A stretch of DNA of 52,825 nt, from assembly GCA_937883755.1 (NCBI GenBank), contig CAKZYA010000020.1:1-52825 (forward strand). Direction: 5' to 3'. Below, piece by piece: positions 52,738-52,825 of the stretch. Source of the stretch: an uncultured Flammeovirgaceae bacterium (GTDB lineage: Bacteria > Bacteroidota > Bacteroidia > Cytophagales > Cyclobacteriaceae). The translations under genes and the position numbers were made by a program. The notes under the pieces were generated by a model that searched no databases, was not told the DNA's origin, and was given only the letters and a program-made list of their open reading frames with translations. How positions within the stretch are numbered: the stretch's first letter is position 1; every line of letters starts with the position of its first letter.

Positions 52738-52825
52738 GTGTTCAGGTATTCAAAATTATGTAACTTCACCTGAACACCTGAACACCTGAACACCTGAACA
52801 CCTGAACACCTGAACACCTGAACAC
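52738..52825. repeat. ACCTGAAC octamer tandem array with an inverted copy
   Basis: Seven perfect copies of ACCTGAAC run from 52768 to 52823 and continue past the window edge with AC. An inverted copy, GTGTTCAGGT, stands at 52738-52747, so a hairpin is possible. The array lies upstream of nfeD. The same word occurs once upstream of tyrS (31998-32006). Confidence 0.95.

Noticed and set aside
52738-52825. CRISPR array at the right edge
   Set aside because: The copies are 8 bp and directly abutting, with no spacers, so this is a simple tandem repeat.

Overview
The window looks like a chromosomal segment of a Bacteroidota bacterium, most likely a marine or environmental member of the Cytophagales. 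The evidence is the set of gene families: TonB-dependent receptors with N-terminal carboxypeptidase-like domains, one of them Oar-like; proteins with the type IX secretion C-terminal sorting domain; a surface lipoprotein with acidic residues after the lipobox cysteine; the NfeD/FloA pair; Bacteroidota-type TAnnTTTG -7 promoter boxes; few clear Shine-Dalgarno sites; and moderate GC. I see no insertion sequence, integrase, prophage or CRISPR array. One tRNA gene (tRNA-Asp, GUC) is present.

Layout, left half. An ABC exporter (minus strand) diverges from a short-chain reductase. A compact run TPR protein - phosphosulfolactate synthase (ComA family) - DUF368 polyprenyl-phosphate translocase follows, then a MoxR ATPase. 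An IPT/FAS1/beta-helix lipoprotein precedes a TonB-dependent receptor. Next come an orphan T9SS sorting-domain fragment and an oxidative-stress pair (msrA and a 1-Cys peroxiredoxin). A non-coding stretch with nested inverted repeats precedes a small secreted protein. Then come a prolyl-oligopeptidase-like hydrolase coupled to a TSUP permease, a T9SS-secreted subtilisin-fold protease with Glu where the active-site His is expected, a glycosyltransferase, a lipase-like hydrolase, an Oar-like receptor and a PhoD-like phosphatase.

Middle. A four-gene run holds etfB, etfA, a DUF151 protein with a UVR motif and a nucleoside transporter. An AI-2E family permease and tyrS follow. A lipid operon (accA, patatin, PlsC-like acyltransferase, perhaps a DoxX-like protein) reads leftwards, and tRNA-Asp follows.

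Right half, more accessory. It holds a clan GH-A glycosidase, a DUF1697 protein, a PAS protein ending in a kinase dimerisation helix without an ATPase domain, an AraC-type membrane regulator, a secreted sugar-dehydrogenase-like fusion, an esterase and a truncated KAP NTPase. Three tandem BLUF blue-light sensor genes come next; two of them share a 120-bp identical tract. A GH43-like glycosidase and a large WG-repeat protein follow. Then come a DinB protein and an AT-rich orphan gene separated and flanked by attC-like palindromes, and finally floA and nfeD.

The most unusual signals are the BLUF triplet with its conversion tract, the attC-like cassette without an integrase, the His-to-Glu protease, and a family of short word repeats in intergenic spaces, ending in an octamer tandem array that runs off the right edge.
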